Shown: positions 35,732-48,098, numbered from the stretch's first letter. The stretch: 64,000 bases of DNA from Gremmenia infestans (GCA_032629725.1 JAFEVB010000020.1:456501-520500); one strand, 5' to 3'. The notes: generated by a model not told the origin, from the letters alone. Numbers and translations: made by a program.

Positions 35732-37114
35732 ATGGCAAGACTCACCGTCAACGCCCAACAGGAAAATCATTCTGTGCAGGCAGATCCATATCGCGCCGTC
35801 GCTTCACATCAATTCACTGCATCTATACCTGCGCCATCCCCCACCGCAGCCAATTCGTCAGACTACTGGTCGGTTGTGCTTCAATCAGAAACAACTCTCT
35901 CAACACCGCCGGCAATAGTTCCATATCAATCTAGTTCAGCTTTCACCTTCACTCCTCCGTATACCTTCAAAGCACCTCAAGCTTCACCTGTTACGCTCCT
36001 CGAACTTCACACTCTTCCCGGGAGCAGTCCGCCATTCACTGCCGACTATTCCCCCAGCGCGAATCTCGCCCCATACCCAAGCAGTCACATTGCGCCTCGA
36101 ATCAATCCTTCCTTCGCATCTACGGCTTCGTATACTCCCGCTGCGACCCCTCAAATACCCGTCAATTATATATACCAAGACGATCTTGATTGCGACGGAG
36201 ATACAGATACTGAGATTAGCTTTGGTGGTTCATCGAGTACAGCTATTTTCACCCCTCGTCCTCTCGGAAGTTCCTGTCCCCACAATCACTTCCAACCCAC
36301 AAACAAACAGTCCTTGAAACGGGATATTCGGTACGGTCTTGCACCCCTTCTAGGAGCTTGGGATTCTAGTCCCGTCACACTCGCAAACTCTTCCGCTCTA
36401 GAGGTAGAGTCTTCACCTAGCACCGCACCACTATCCCGACGCCAGTCCATCCCGGACGTCGATAGTTCCAAGGCAGATTCGAATTGGGATTCATCGCCTG
36501 TCGAGGTTGAACTACGTCTTCAGTCTGATTCAAAGAACCCCAATTCATTTCCCAAACAGTATCTTCAGAGGGAGGAAGACCTATCACCTCTATTTTCTAG
36601 CCCACTAAAAGCGTATCCACGCGCCAAGCGCAAACTTGGAGCTGTTCAAAAGAGTATCCCACCAACTGTAGCACGACCGCCAACAAGAACTCAAAAGCTT
36701 AAGGTCTCATCTACAGCAAGCAAATCCGTTGCAAATCCCAGACTTCCATTTCATGAGAATTCTTCAACAGGAGACAGAAACGAAAAAGGCCTTTCCAGAC
36801 CTAGGAAGTCTGCTGCATCAGCCGGCAAATTTAAAAATCTTGTTACAGACTCTGTTCTTATTGTTGTTATATTACTAGTTGTCAATCTACCCATCCCTGG
36901 AGAGAGGTTAAGAGCTTTAGAAGTCACTGGTCGTATCAAGAGCTTGTACATTCTATCTTTTCCTGGAGATAATTCCCCAAGGTATATCAACGAGTCTGAA
37001 CTTGGTCAGACCTTCTCATTTTTTGGGAAGACTCGGCTACTTCGCTCTGTCCGCCGAGGAAGGTTCCCCTATAGTGACAAGATGGCTCCCAGCGTAAGTG
37101 TCAACCCAGCTTAA
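35732..37114 (+). CDS. Ser/Pro-rich disordered protein, unassigned
   Basis: Long open frame without a recognised domain: 460 residues from the first in-frame ATG (the frame is open back to a GTG at 35453). It is rich in Ser, Pro and Thr, with paired WDSSPV elements (AWDSSPVTL and NWDSSPVEV), LSPLFSSPLKAYPRAKRKLG and basic patches that look nuclear. From about 36830 the composition changes (VLIVVILLVVNLPIP), more like read-through of non-coding sequence, so the true end may be earlier or an intron may start there. The frame runs in phase into the ATG of the next gene (MAPS) before stopping at 37114. Function unknown. Confidence 0.5.
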   Translation: MARLTVNAQQENHSVQADPYRAVASHQFTASIPAPSPTAANSSDYWSVVLQSETTLSTPPAIVPYQSSSAFTFTPPYTFKAPQASPVTLLELHTLPGSSPPFTADYSPSANLAPYPSSHIAPRINPSFASTASYTPAATPQIPVNYIYQDDLDCDGDTDTEISFGGSSSTAIFTPRPLGSSCPHNHFQPTNKQSLKRDIRYGLAPLLGAWDSSPVTLANSSALEVESSPSTAPLSRRQSIPDVDSSKADSNWDSSPVEVELRLQSDSKNPNSFPKQYLQREEDLSPLFSSPLKAYPRAKRKLGAVQKSIPPTVARPPTRTQKLKVSSTASKSVANPRLPFHENSSTGDRNEKGLSRPRKSAASAGKFKNLVTDSVLIVVILLVVNLPIPGERLRALEVTGRIKSLYILSFPGDNSPRYINESELGQTFSFFGKTRLLRSVRRGRFPYSDKMAPSVSVNPA

Positions 37115-39120
37115 CCGTATCCAACTAACGTTCCTAGTACCGGAATCAAAGCCGGCGTCAGAACAGGCCTGTTGAACACGACATTTTTGAAGGGCTTCCC
37201 GTAAGACAATGGAGGAAAGAGTACATCACCATTGCACCCCCACCCTCCACCGAGACTTCTGCTGCCCAGAATGATATATGGGCTATTGAGCTTCCTCATG
37301 GAATGCCCAAGGACTCACATCTACTACCTCAGCACTCCCAGGATCTTTTGCGTGCTGCTCGATCTGGTAAACTCTATGGGAAGCGAACTGCCCCAGCTGA
37401 AGAAGAGGAGATTGACCCCGAAATCACCCTTGGAGAGAAACCAGAAAAGAAGGAAGATGACACCAAAGTCCAAGGATACACGGTCAAGACTTGGAAGCAA
37501 TTACCTCGACATATGGAGGCGCCGGACATCGACTATCTTGCTAAGCGCAGGAAGAATATCAAGACGGTCACAACTAAACAGGCAGCAGCTCCAACTCTGA
37601 CGAAAGCTACGGTGAAACGTATAGATGCCACGGGAGCAGAGTACTTGCAAGATGTTGTTGTGCCAAATGGGCAGGAGATTGATGGAGAAGTTGTCGCTCA
37701 AACCACAATACCTGATCCAAATGCCAAACCGCTCGACCCATATGCTGCGCCAACGCCGTCGAGGAAGAAGGCGCCGATCAATAGAAAGAGGCCCAAGGGG
37801 CCAGGTAGAGGTAGAAAGAAGAAGCCAGCACCTACGAGTGTGCCGGTAGCTGTGCCAGCTGTGGAAGGGATCCCAAATTCAGAGGGTGTAGTACCCGGTC
37901 CAGAGGTGAGGTCGTTATCCAATGAATGTGAACCAACTAACATTTTGGAGGGCGTTCAAACTCAGCCAGATAATGGTGCACCTCCAGCGAATAATGAAGA
38001 TGTCGAAATGGGAGACGGTTCGAATATTGCTTCGGATGATGAGGATGATGATGGAGAGGAGGGTGATGATGATGAAGGTTCGGAATTCGCTCAGGGTTCT
38101 CCTGCAAAACGCCAACGGACATCCTCACCTGCTCAATCAAGTCTTCCCACCATGAAAGAGATTCCAGATCTGGTCCCTTCACTCGCCTCTCCGGTTCCTC
38201 CATTTGCCAAACCTGAAAAGGAGAAGCCGGATGGAAGTCCATTGAAACACATAGCAATTACGACATCAACACTTACATCACCTATCCCCTCACCCACAGC
38301 TACAGCAGCACCACCTTTCCTGGATCCAGCCTCGGCCCCTGTTCCAATAGAGAGGGCCGAGATTCCGCCAGTCGATCCAACAACTCTTGACACAGTAAAG
38401 CAAGAAGCGGTCTCTGAAATGGCGCCTACGGAACTTCCACCCCCTCCACCTAAAGCAACTATCGTTGAAGAGGTCGCAGCTGTTGAGACACGACAAGAAG
38501 AGGAGGAAGAGGAAGATATGTTATTGGACATTGTTGATGATGCTAATAATGCTCGTATGGTTGGAAAGGTGCCGGATGCTATAACACAGCCCGAGGTCCC
38601 TCCTAGTGAACCAGTTGCTACAACGGCTCCTGAGGTTCCTACTAGTGTGCCGGTCGCTGCTGTAGAACCTGAAGTATCGATTCCGGCTGTCGATGTTGAA
38701 CCCGCTCAAAAACAACTAGAATTGGAGTCAATGGTTGCTGTTGAAGCAGCAGAGCTAGAACATGAGCAGATCGAACCCACCAAAGTGGAGGATCCACTGG
38801 TTGAATCGCCAAAGCAATCAGGACAAACTACCCCAGGAGCGGTCGAGACCCAGAAAGCTACCAGCGAAGCACCCCCATCGCCAGTGAAGGCACAGCCTGA
38901 AGTTGTCCCAGCCCCCGAGCTAGAAAAAGCAGCAGAGACCGTTGAAGACGAGGATGACTTCCCAGATCTGTTAGGTGGGTTGGAAAAGAGCCTGAGTAAC
39001 CCTGCGCCTACGCGGACGTCCATTCCCGTTGAAGAACCTGTAGTTGCTGAAGCTGTGAAGGAAAGTGGAAGTAGAAGTGGTGATGCGGATGAGGATGAGG
39101 ATGAGAAGAAGGAAGGATGA
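37082..39120 (+). CDS. Acidic nuclear-type protein with AT-hook-like motif
   Basis: Exons 37082-37093 (MAPS) and 37138-39120 around a 44-nt intron with CTAAC branch; 664 residues. The N-terminal part looks conserved and ordered (YRNQSRRQNRPVEHDIFEGL, VRQWRKEYI, YTVKTWKQLPRHMEAPDIDY). A basic AT-hook-like stretch follows (KRPKGPGRGRKKKP), then long acidic, Pro/Glu/Val-rich disordered sequence to the C-terminus (DDEDDDGEEGDDDEGSEF, EEEEEEDMLLD). This fits a chromatin- or RNA-associated nuclear protein, but I do not recognise a named family. The upstream open frame is in phase with this one, so a single joined gene 35732-39120 is possible. Confidence 0.7.
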
Positions 39121-39795
39121 ATGAGGGACTATGATTGCTTGATTGATGAATGAAGTTACAATACAATGAATGTTTTGGTTTGGAAAGAAGGGAATGAGTG
39201 GAATGCATGATGTTATGAGTAAGCACCGTAAGATAGGACCGACGCAGAAACAGAAGCTGTGTTGTATTGTATTATGTTATGTTTATCTTACTTTACGCGC
39301 TGTTGCATGTATGTAATATGATATGATATGATACTAGGATTCGCTTCACTTACTGTATGCAATCGGAGTACCCAGTTGATTTCTATCTTTCATTCATTCA
39401 TCCATTCATTCCTCTGTTTTTCTTGATTTCTACTATGCTATGTAGGTGTAGGCTAGGTAGGCCGTGCGTGTAGGTATGTATGTATATATGTATGTAAATA
39501 GTTGATTGATAAAACAGAATAGACCACGCCACGCCACGCCACGCCACGCTATGTCAACACCGCGCTCAGTCAATCAAGTAACGTCTAGCCCATCCCAGCC
39601 CATCCCAGCCCAGCCCAGCCCCGCCCAACCCAGCTACCAAGAATGAAATACGTATACGTATACGTATGTATCTACTTTATTCATCTCCCATCAATCAATC
39701 ATCCATTCAGGTTGAAAAAGAGAAAAAGAAAAAAAGATAAAAAAGAAAAGCTGCCCTCATTCCCGCCGACAAAGAATTTATTCAACTTGACCAGC
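39121..39795. repeat. Intergenic simple-sequence tract
   Basis: Between convergent 3' ends lies a dense set of microsatellites: ATATG repeats near 39317, GTAT repeats near 39474-39500, CCACG repeated four to five times at 39527-39550, CAGCCCATCC/CAGCC runs at 39590-39630, an alternating ACGTAT palindrome at 39648-39668, and A/G-rich runs near 39716-39750. No gene. Confidence 0.8.
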
Positions 39796-41214
39796 TTAAG
39801 CAATCAAAACTTGTACCTCCTCAGCCGTAAACCCGAAAATGAATAATAGCTCTAATAAACTACTCCCGTTCAACCGTGCCTGCGCCTCCATCTGCACAAC
39901 GGGCTTCGCGTTCCACGCCACGCCTAGTCCGGCCGCGCCCATCATGAGCAGATCATTCGCGCCATCGCCGACAGCGACGACCTGATCGATATGCACGTTT
40001 TCCTTCTCCGCGATCTCGAGCAATAACTCGCGTTTCCGTTCCGCGTTGACTATGGGGCCGGATACTTCGCCCGTGAAGGTGTTGGTTGCTGGGTCGGAGA
40101 CGAGGGAGTTGGCGTATGCGTAGTCGATGCCGAGCGAGTCGGCGAGGTATTGCGTGAGTGGGATGAAACCGCCGGAGAGGACGGCTGTTTTGCAACCGAT
40201 GCGTTTCAGGGCGCGGATTAGTTCGCGGGCGCCTTTGGTGGGTGTGATGACTGATTGTAATTTCGAGAATATGTCAGCGTCGACTCCGCGTAACAGCTTT
40301 ACGCGTGCGCGGAACGAGGAGGAGAAGTCCAACTCGCCGTTCATGGCGCGGCTTGTTATGGCGGAGACGGCGTCTTGGACGTTGATGGAAGCGGCGAGGA
40401 GGTCGATTACTTCTTGTTCGATTAGCGTCGAGTCCATGTCGAAGACCACTAGTTGTGGGTAGCGGCGTAGCACTGTATCAGCTTGCAGCACAACATCCAC
40501 GTTCCATTCCCGCTCGAAGCGATACAGCAGCTCGTGTTTCCGCAAGTCGGCCAGGGTAAGGTATGTAGCGTCCGGCGCCGGGGAAAACGTGAGCTCCACG
40601 ATACAAGGATGCTCGGGATTATCCAGACATCGGTGCGAAGAGGTTAGCGTCTGGGACCCCGGAGGGCAGGGCAACGATGCGATGAGGTGCAGAAAGGACG
40701 TTAAGCATAAAGGCGAGATATACGACCCGTACAGATGATCCAACGGCTCTGGATCAGGTGGCGGCGGCTCGAGCGGGAAATTGCTCAGTGAGCGCGTAGG
40801 CGCCATGTTTGGCGGGATGGTACCGGGGGTATTCATTCTCGAGGGCGAGGGAGAGCGGTCGCTTGGCGGGGCGGGGAAGATGCGCGGGGAGGCATTCTTG
40901 TAGAGGATCGTGGCGATTACGCGATCAGAGGCTGTACCTGGCGGGGGTTGGCAGTTTGTGTGTGTGAGGGTGTGGTTCAGGCCGCTATCGACGATTTTAG
41001 GCGGCGAGTGAGGGGAGGGAACACCGTTGTAGGGTTTGAGAGGGGGTGAGGGCGTGATGGATGTATTCTGCGTGCGTTCCACGATGCTGTCGATTCCTTC
41101 ATGGCCGTCGGGTTGAGGGGGGCGGTACTGGGAGAGTTCTTGCACGTAGGAGCTGCTGCGCATACCGGCTCCAAAGCTTGGACGGTTGGCTCGCGTGTTG
41201 GGGGTTTCGGCCAT
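39796..41214 (-). CDS. SER2: Phosphoserine phosphatase (HAD family)
   Basis: Last step of serine synthesis: phosphoserine to serine. Single exon, 472 residues from the ATG at 41214 (the frame extends only to a GTG upstream). The N-terminal half is a Pro/Ser-rich fungal extension plus an ACT-like region. The HAD domain shows motif I VVFDMDSTLIEQEVIDLLA, motif II TAVLSGGF, and motif III/IV VVAVGDGANDLLMMGAAGLG, followed by AWNAKPVVQ, all as in SerB. The cap region (FSSSFRARVKLLRG) is also present. It lies on the same strand as MET16, next to it, and supplies the serine skeleton needed for cysteine. Confidence 0.94.
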   Translation of the reverse strand: MAETPNTRANRPSFGAGMRSSSYVQELSQYRPPQPDGHEGIDSIVERTQNTSITPSPPLKPYNGVPSPHSPPKIVDSGLNHTLTHTNCQPPPGTASDRVIATILYKNASPRIFPAPPSDRSPSPSRMNTPGTIPPNMAPTRSLSNFPLEPPPPDPEPLDHLYGSYISPLCLTSFLHLIASLPCPPGSQTLTSSHRCLDNPEHPCIVELTFSPAPDATYLTLADLRKHELLYRFEREWNVDVVLQADTVLRRYPQLVVFDMDSTLIEQEVIDLLAASINVQDAVSAITSRAMNGELDFSSSFRARVKLLRGVDADIFSKLQSVITPTKGARELIRALKRIGCKTAVLSGGFIPLTQYLADSLGIDYAYANSLVSDPATNTFTGEVSGPIVNAERKRELLLEIAEKENVHIDQVVAVGDGANDLLMMGAAGLGVAWNAKPVVQMEAQARLNGSSLLELLFIFGFTAEEVQVLIA

Positions 41215-42838
41215 GATTGAAGGTGGTTGCGACGGAGTCACGGAGGAGGGGGTGGGGGTGGTGGTGGTAGTGGTGTTCTGAGGACGGGGTGGTGGTGTTG
41301 TGTGGAGGAGGGCGGATGTGAAGTTGAGGTTATTGATGGAGGGGTAAATTTCGGTGTGCCATCGCTAATAAAGTGCCATGTGCCGATCAGGGTCAGGGGT
41401 TCTGCATAAATCATGGTGGGGTGGGGTTACAGGGTTAACATAACTTTTATACAGGTCTCCCTTTTCACAACGCTCTTGAACCTTGAATACTCCTACGTTT
41501 CTTCTCAATAATTATATTTTGGACCTGATCTAACTTATTGCAGGTAATTGAAGCACTGAGTGTATAACGTCTATACCCGTCCATTTCTTGGAATTGGATC
41601 TTTGATCCTAGCTTTTAATGATAGCAGAAGTCGTCTTTGTTTACTTTCTTTGTTATCAAATTACGGAATCTAGCTGCAAGATGTTAGAAATGTCAAGTGT
41701 CTATCTATATTACTTTTATCTTTTGAGATATCAGATCACGTCAAGGATTCACTATTAGTATCCTTACAACTGCTTCTTATGCGCTTTTGATATTAGTTGC
41801 TGGCAATTTAAACGCGTTTATTAACCTCCGTTCAGACTTCAAGAGGTTTGTCTCTCCCTAAGCCACAATGAAATCCACTTTGATGTGAACTTGTTTTGGA
41901 CGGTTTTGTTTCTGTCCTAGCAGATGGTAGGACATATATGAACATACATCATCATGCATTCCAAGCCTCGCGTTGAAACACAAGAACTAAAATATAGAAT
42001 AACGATGTTCCAGTATAATCTCAAAAGGTGGACTTTCCACCACGGCATGGCAATCCGGAAGACTAGAATTTCTTAAAGAGGGATACAAAGCTGATGATTA
42101 TAGGAAGAATTATAGATCTCGCAGTAGCATACCAAGTCAGAGTCTCTATAGGTTGTTCATCTCTTTCGCGGACTTGTTGTTAATAAACTCATCCATTCAA
42201 GTCACAATTGCCATCAAAATCTAACCTTCACTACAGGCCTTGATTTAAAGGATGTGTACTAAAGTGCTGGTGTTCGAAGGCAGAAGAAAGGATTGGTCTA
42301 ATCAAGAGACTTTTGCATAAGAAGAAGAGCTTTTCGTACTCCCGCCGCCTAGGGCTCATTTGTGGAAGATCTCGGTGTGGAGTTGTGATATGTAGAGGTG
42401 ACGATAGATATAGAGAAGGTAGGTGATACTTGAAGATAAAGAATGTTCGAGAGGAGCGATGCAGGGTTGCGTGCGGGGTTCTTCTACCCCACTCGTATCA
42501 CTACCCACACCACCACCGTCATACCTCACGATCTAGAGCACGAGCACGACGATTAATGTGAAATTATTTTAAATTCATTTATTTCTCTTTCTGTGTGCAA
42601 TGCAATGCAGCTTTTGATATCAATCAATCAATCCTTTTTGTATGTGCCGCTCGCTCGCTCCATCAAATGACATGTGGAAAAAAGATATCCGTTAACGCCT
42701 GTCATACTTTGGGTAGACGTCCTTGTGCCCTGCAACGCCAAACACCAATACGCTTGTCTAGTTGTCAATCGATCAACCATGCAATAATAAAAAGAAAGTG
42801 CGAGTGCGAGAAGAAGAAAGTAGGAGAGAGAGGTCATG
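41215..42838. other. Intergenic
   Basis: 1.6 kb without a recognisable gene. The first 100 bases are a pyrimidine-rich leader for the phosphatase gene (GGTGGTGG-rich on the plus strand). 41450-41850 is AT-rich. ATCAATCAATCA simple sequence near 42622. Confidence 0.5.
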
Positions 42839-43774
42839 TCACGCCGCAACACTAAGCTCCCCAACCCTCTCCTTCTCCTCCCCAATCTCAATCTTCCCCA
42901 GTCTCGCATCCAACTCATCCCTCTGCGCCTTCTGCTCCACCTCCCACAGATACTGCGCGTACTTACTCCGCTTATTATGAATCCCACACTCCGTCTTCGC
43001 CTGTCCCTTCCATCGTCCCGCCCGCTCATCCTCGCCCTCCCGCACCGGCTCCGTGCTATGCCAATCGCCCACGCTCTTATACCCCCGGTCCAGCAGCACG
43101 TTATAAGGCACGTCGTTCTCGCGGATATACTCTTGCACCTGCGCAAAGCTCCAGCTAGCCAGCGGATTTATCTTGATCAGTCCCGCCTCGTCGATCTCGA
43201 TGATGTCCAGCGATTCCCGCTTCGCGCCTTGAGACCGCCGACGCCCAGTGAGCACTGCTGCGACCGATAGGTCGGAGTATGCGCGCTGCGCGGGCTCGAC
43301 TTTCGCGACCCAGTCGTAGAGATCGGCGTCTGTTTTCCAGAGCTCTGGCCCATGCTTGGCTTCGAACTCGGATGCTGTGGATACGCCTTCGGGTTTGTAG
43401 ACGTGGAGGTTTACATTGGGGTAGCGTTGCTTGGTCTTCTCGACGAGTTCGAGCGTTTCGGTGAAGTGGTACAGTGTGTCGAGGAATATGGCGTCGATGC
43501 TAGGCGCGGACGGGGTCTCGGTTTGTAGTTTGGAGAGCATGTCTAGGGTGACGAGGCCAGAGATTCCGAAGGCGGTGGTTTGGTAGAGCGAGGGGAAGGT
43601 GAGCTTGCACCAGCGGAGGATCTCGAGGGGAGTGAGGGTGTTAAGGGTTGAGTTGAGGAATTTTAGATGTGCTTTTGTGAGGATGATAGAGGGGAGGGCA
43701 TCGGCTGAGGAAGAGCCAGAGGCATAGCCAGACTCGTCGTTGGAGCTCGTGGATGATTCGCGGTGGAGACCCAT
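42839..43774 (-). CDS. MET16: PAPS reductase (phosphoadenylyl-sulfate reductase)
   Basis: Reduces PAPS to sulfite with thioredoxin in sulfate assimilation. Single exon, 311 residues. PP-loop-type domain: FGISGLVTLDMLSKL (substrate loop), DAIFLDTLYHFTETLELV, LTGRRRSQGAKRESLDIIEID, and the essential ECGIH motif near the C-terminus (KTECGIHNKRSKYAQYLWEVE). It lacks the extra cysteine pairs of APS reductases, so PAPS is the expected substrate. The start ATG at 43774 gives MGLHRESSTSSND, the usual Ser-rich fungal N-terminus. It lies in the same orientation as the phosphoserine phosphatase and ATP sulfurylase genes. Confidence 0.94.
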   Translation of the reverse strand: MGLHRESSTSSNDESGYASGSSSADALPSIILTKAHLKFLNSTLNTLTPLEILRWCKLTFPSLYQTTAFGISGLVTLDMLSKLQTETPSAPSIDAIFLDTLYHFTETLELVEKTKQRYPNVNLHVYKPEGVSTASEFEAKHGPELWKTDADLYDWVAKVEPAQRAYSDLSVAAVLTGRRRSQGAKRESLDIIEIDEAGLIKINPLASWSFAQVQEYIRENDVPYNVLLDRGYKSVGDWHSTEPVREGEDERAGRWKGQAKTECGIHNKRSKYAQYLWEVEQKAQRDELDARLGKIEIGEEKERVGELSVAA

Positions 43775-46671
43775 TGTGGTGGTATTGAGAAGCTTCTGTG
43801 CTTGAAGCTGAAGCTGAAGAGGATATTTATCGGACAGGTTCTATCCCAGTGGTTGGGTGGTGCAATGTCTACTCCGATGGCGCAATTGCTGGATATTTTG
43901 TTTGTTAACCAACGTTGAATGCAGTTTGAAGTGAAGTGAAGTGAAGACTTTCTCAGCGAATATGACAAGAACAACAATGACTTGCAAGTAAGGTCTAAGA
44001 ATTATAAACCAATCTCAATATGACGTTCAATCAATAACAGAACAGCAACATGGAAGAGCAAGCGTGTATATAAAGGAGAAACCCCCTCCCCCTTCCTAAC
44101 TGTGGAGACAAAGCACGACACCCATTACCAATGAGGATTCCTAAGCAAAAGTTGAGTGATTGCACCTTCTCACGTTACCTGCTCGGACATCCAGGCCCCA
44201 TCAAAAATGCATTACTTCATCCACTTAGATTACTTTAGCCGCACTGAAGGCGGTGGTCGAGGAAGATTTGGAAGAAAGGACTGCTGAGAGATGTGATGGC
44301 GTGCTCACCGCTAATCCAGATCCGGTAAGGAGGCTTGGAAATTCTCAGGGTCTCGCTTCGTTTGATTGGTGCATCTCGACTGCACACACGAGCGTTTGCA
44401 GCATCTATAGAGATATGAGATCCCTTCCCTTTAGTAATTATGTTGGATTATATTACATATAGATTACAGGAATACTGTATTCATGCACAGAATTATAGAA
44501 TAATTACTTCGATTGATTAATTAATTAATTAGAGAGAATGCATTCTAGGTATTGTGCAGTTGAATTAAATTGTGCGAACAAAGCCTGAGGGATGGTGTCA
44601 TATCTCGTGACTGCGAGCGGATCCAGGGGTTTGGCACGGGCGATGGCGTGCGAATCCATAATGTCGGGATTTGTGGGGCTGGGTCAATGACGATGAGATC
44701 GACACATTACAGTAGACCATCACGTTCCTCAGCCTTGCGACGAGGCTCCAGTACTGTACCTTCGTGTGGCAAAACTGATGTAATAAGAGTGGATGGACCA
44801 CCAACCCGAGAGAAAGCTTATATTTTAATGTAAGATTAGTACAGAGCGTAAGTTGAGTGTTGTTTTGCTCGAGTAATAATCTGTTCGTACCGGAACGAGT
44901 ATACGATAACCCGATTTGCTGTCGTCAGAGCTAGGTATAAATAACCACTCTACGAAGATTCAAAAGCGGTACTCGAGTACATGACCTTCTCACTTACCCA
45001 GCCAGCTCAAGCTATACCTAGGTATATATTATTTGGTCTATGCACGTGACTCTATCACTGGTTATAATAATATTGATACAACGACATGTAGAAAAGACTT
45101 TATATCTTCCTTAGAAACTCTGCACTCAATGAACCAAACTCTCGCATCGCGATGGATAGTTAGTTCAACCACTTGTTCCGTCCCGTCACCAAGCACGCGA
45201 ACAAGCGAACCCCTGGAGGAGAGGTCTACAAAACAGTATAGTACGAAGTGACGTAACCTTTCATCACATGTTCTATCATACACATTAGCATAAGCATTCA
45301 ATCAAATTTCTATCGGTTATTCAGCAGATGAAAACTTGAAAAGAAGCTGAGTTGTATAGGATGTTATAGGATGTTCAGGACCGCAGGGATGTCACGGGGT
45401 TGCGTTGCTTAGGCAGCAGCAACAGGAGGCTTATGATAAGCGAGCGAGCCCCTTTTCACAAGGTTCACTAATGACCCTTAACATTTCTTGCTTCACATGT
45501 ATGCATGCAGATTAAATTCAAAAGGAGAGAGCTAGCATAACCTTATTGGGTAGATGTTCAAGATAGTGTGTAACCAGTAAACAAAATCATATATTGCTTC
45601 TATTATTCTTAGTAAGTATATTTGTTTACTGATCCATCCGTCTTTTTCGCCATGTGAGACGCGAGAGTAGGCGCAGCGAATAACTACGCCCAAGCCGTGG
45701 ATTTCCAGAACACAAGACAAAACGTCAACGGGAATATGGCTCATAGCTCATGTGATGTGGTTCTCGGGCGACGGTATTGAGGCTTAGTAGTAGGGCTGCA
45801 TGAACCTCGTAATGGTTGTCCAGCTGCTGACGCTTACGATCGGTTGCATTACACATACCCGTTTTCCCTTAGTCTGACACTCGCTCTTACTGCGTACATC
45901 AATAGGAATCTCACACATATAATCCTATAATCTGTCTCTAGCATAGCATAGCGGGACTAGTTAAATCAGACCAAGCTTTAAGTTGGGGAGTTCGTAGTTG
46001 GAGGGTTGTTTTTACTTACTTACAGCTGAATTTCTTAGGTGGAGCGGAGGTTAGATGTATAACGCGGGAGTGTCAGATTTACCTAGGTAAGAAAGGCGTG
46101 TAAGACGGGGCTTTGTTTTGATTTGTCAACCGAATGGCGGAGCGAAGCTTCTGTGTAACATCAGCTAGCTCTACCGTCCGTCCAGTGAAATGCATAGAAG
46201 TCACTTGCGGATTTCATTAAAGTCGAGGTAAATTGCCAGATACCTAGAGAGATTTGTAAGGTTCCGGATTTGCTTTGCTGTAAGGGTTGGTGGCGGCTTA
46301 TTCTTGTCGCCAATAAGCTTGAAGGCGGTATATATAGCGAAGCCTTGGGATTGTGTTGACTGATATCACACGTCAGATATACGAATTCTTGTTCCACCGT
46401 TTGTCAATTTCTCGGTACGTATCGTATCTTGACGAATGCTGAGTATTTTCAGGTGGATTTCTGTGAGGCTGCAGCTTATGCTTGGAAGAGGGAGGCGAGG
46501 AGGGGGGGTATAATGACTTATAAGTAAAGTGCTGCTGCTGAAATATAAGAAAGAGGCTTTCAGACTTATTATTTCGGTTCTTTGAAATAACGAAATCATA
46601 TACTCCTGAATACTTCAGACCTACAACTACTAGATAACCTCACTTGCAAGCTCCGAGAAACCACTATAGCC
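43775..46671. other. Long intergenic with two TACCTAGGTA palindromes off its flanks
   Basis: 2.9 kb without a recognisable gene. It contains GAAGT repeats (GTGAAGTGAAGTGAAG, 43930-43946), a TTAATTAATTAATTA run (44517-44531), and exact TACCTAGGTA palindromes at 45015-45024 and 46080-46089. Open frames are short and unconvincing. The last 100 bases are the leader of the gene at 46672. Confidence 0.5.
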
Positions 46672-48098
46672 ATGGATCACGTAGCTACTTCTCCTACTAT
46701 CCAGCCTTCTGATACCAAGAATGGCGGGGTGACCGACCATGTTCACGAAGTTAAGGGCAAGCGTAGCCAGGAACCTTTGACTACTAAGGGTAATGCTGCT
46801 CCAGTCACTTGCCCAGCTTTCAGCATTCCATCTGCCTTCCAAATCCATGATGTTGATGGTAATTTGGGCGCCCCTACCAAAACACCCAGCAACAGCCTCA
46901 AGTCACCTCCACCCCCACCACTTGGAATTCTAGTGAGCAATCATCTCTCTCTCCTCAAGCCAACATCCCCGTAACTCTATCCAACCACAATACTAACTCG
47001 ATATTACAGAGTAACTTCAAAGGAACCTTTGCAGGAAGCGGCTTCAACTTAATCTTCCGCCCCAACAGCGGACCACCAACAACAACCACATTCCACAACC
47101 CCATCTCCGGGCCAGCTGCCCCAGCAGCCCCCAACGAGAACGTCCTCGAACTCAACCTAACAAAAGAAACCCTATCCTTCTCTACCCCCCTCGGCACAAT
47201 CCCGAACCGCGGGCTGCAGAAACAAAACGACGTTTTACTTAATGGCGTCCCCTACATCCAATCAATCAGCGACGTAACCAACCCCACGACCGGCAAAGCA
47301 GACGGCGTCGCAGCCCCAATCCACTTCGAGCCCGGCCTCTGGATGCACATCCCCTCAACGGCCGAAGACCCAACCCTCAACACATCCCTCGTACGCATGG
47401 CGTCCATCCCCCACGGCACAACCATCAACGCGCAAGCCCTAGCCCCCAACTCCTCCATCCCCGGCCCCCCCACCATCCCATCCGTCGACATAACCCCCTT
47501 CCCCATCGGCGGCGGCGCGCCCGTCCCCTTCGTCTCGCAGGACGCATCGAACACTGGCACGCCTCGTCTCCCCCAAGACCTCACGCCCTTCATCGCAGCC
47601 GGCACTATCACCCAAGCCATCCTCACAGACCCCAACACTGTTCTCCGCACCGCGCTCTCCACACAGAAAATATCCAAAACAGTCGCGTTCACCGTCTCCA
47701 CTTCCCCCACAGCCCCTGAGCTCGGCGGCGGAACAGCAAACATCGCATTCCTGCAAGGCGGCGCCACATCTCCCCAAGTAGGTCCTAATGCCAGCGCGGT
47801 GCAGATGAGCGCTACGTTTTGGATCGAGACGGTGGAGCACGAACTTGTCGTCCCGGTATTTAGAAAGGGGGACAAGGCGTTGAGACTCTCGCCAGAGGGA
47901 TCGGGATCAAAGTTGATTTTCGAGGTTAAACCGCCGGTGGATGTGAAGGCCCCGAAGAAGATTGTTGTGCATTCGACGCAGATCCAGTATAGTCAGCTTG
48001 TGTTTTTGAATTTTGCGGGGCTGACTTGGCCGCATGTTTCGGTTGCTACGTTGGCGCCTGAGGGGGTTTTGAGCGTGCCGGATTCGGTTTGGAATTGA
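46672..48098 (+). CDS. Conserved fungal protein, probably ligand-binding beta-barrel type
   Basis: Exons 46672-46932 and 47010-48098 around a 77-nt intron with CTAAC branch; 449 residues. No signal peptide or membrane span. Conserved-looking segments: FKGTFAGSGFNLIFRP, LGTIPNRGLQKQNDVLLNGV, IHFEPGLWMHIP, VRMASIPHGTTINAQ, then in the C-terminal half SATFWIETVEHE and STQIQYSQLVFLNFAGLTWP. The order (GTF, E-type ligand loop, HFEPGLW, RMASIPHG) recalls a family seen in many ascomycetes and annotated as heme- or lipid-binding barrel, but I cannot name it with certainty. It is C/A-biased at third codon positions in the first part, as highly expressed fungal genes often are. Confidence 0.75.
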
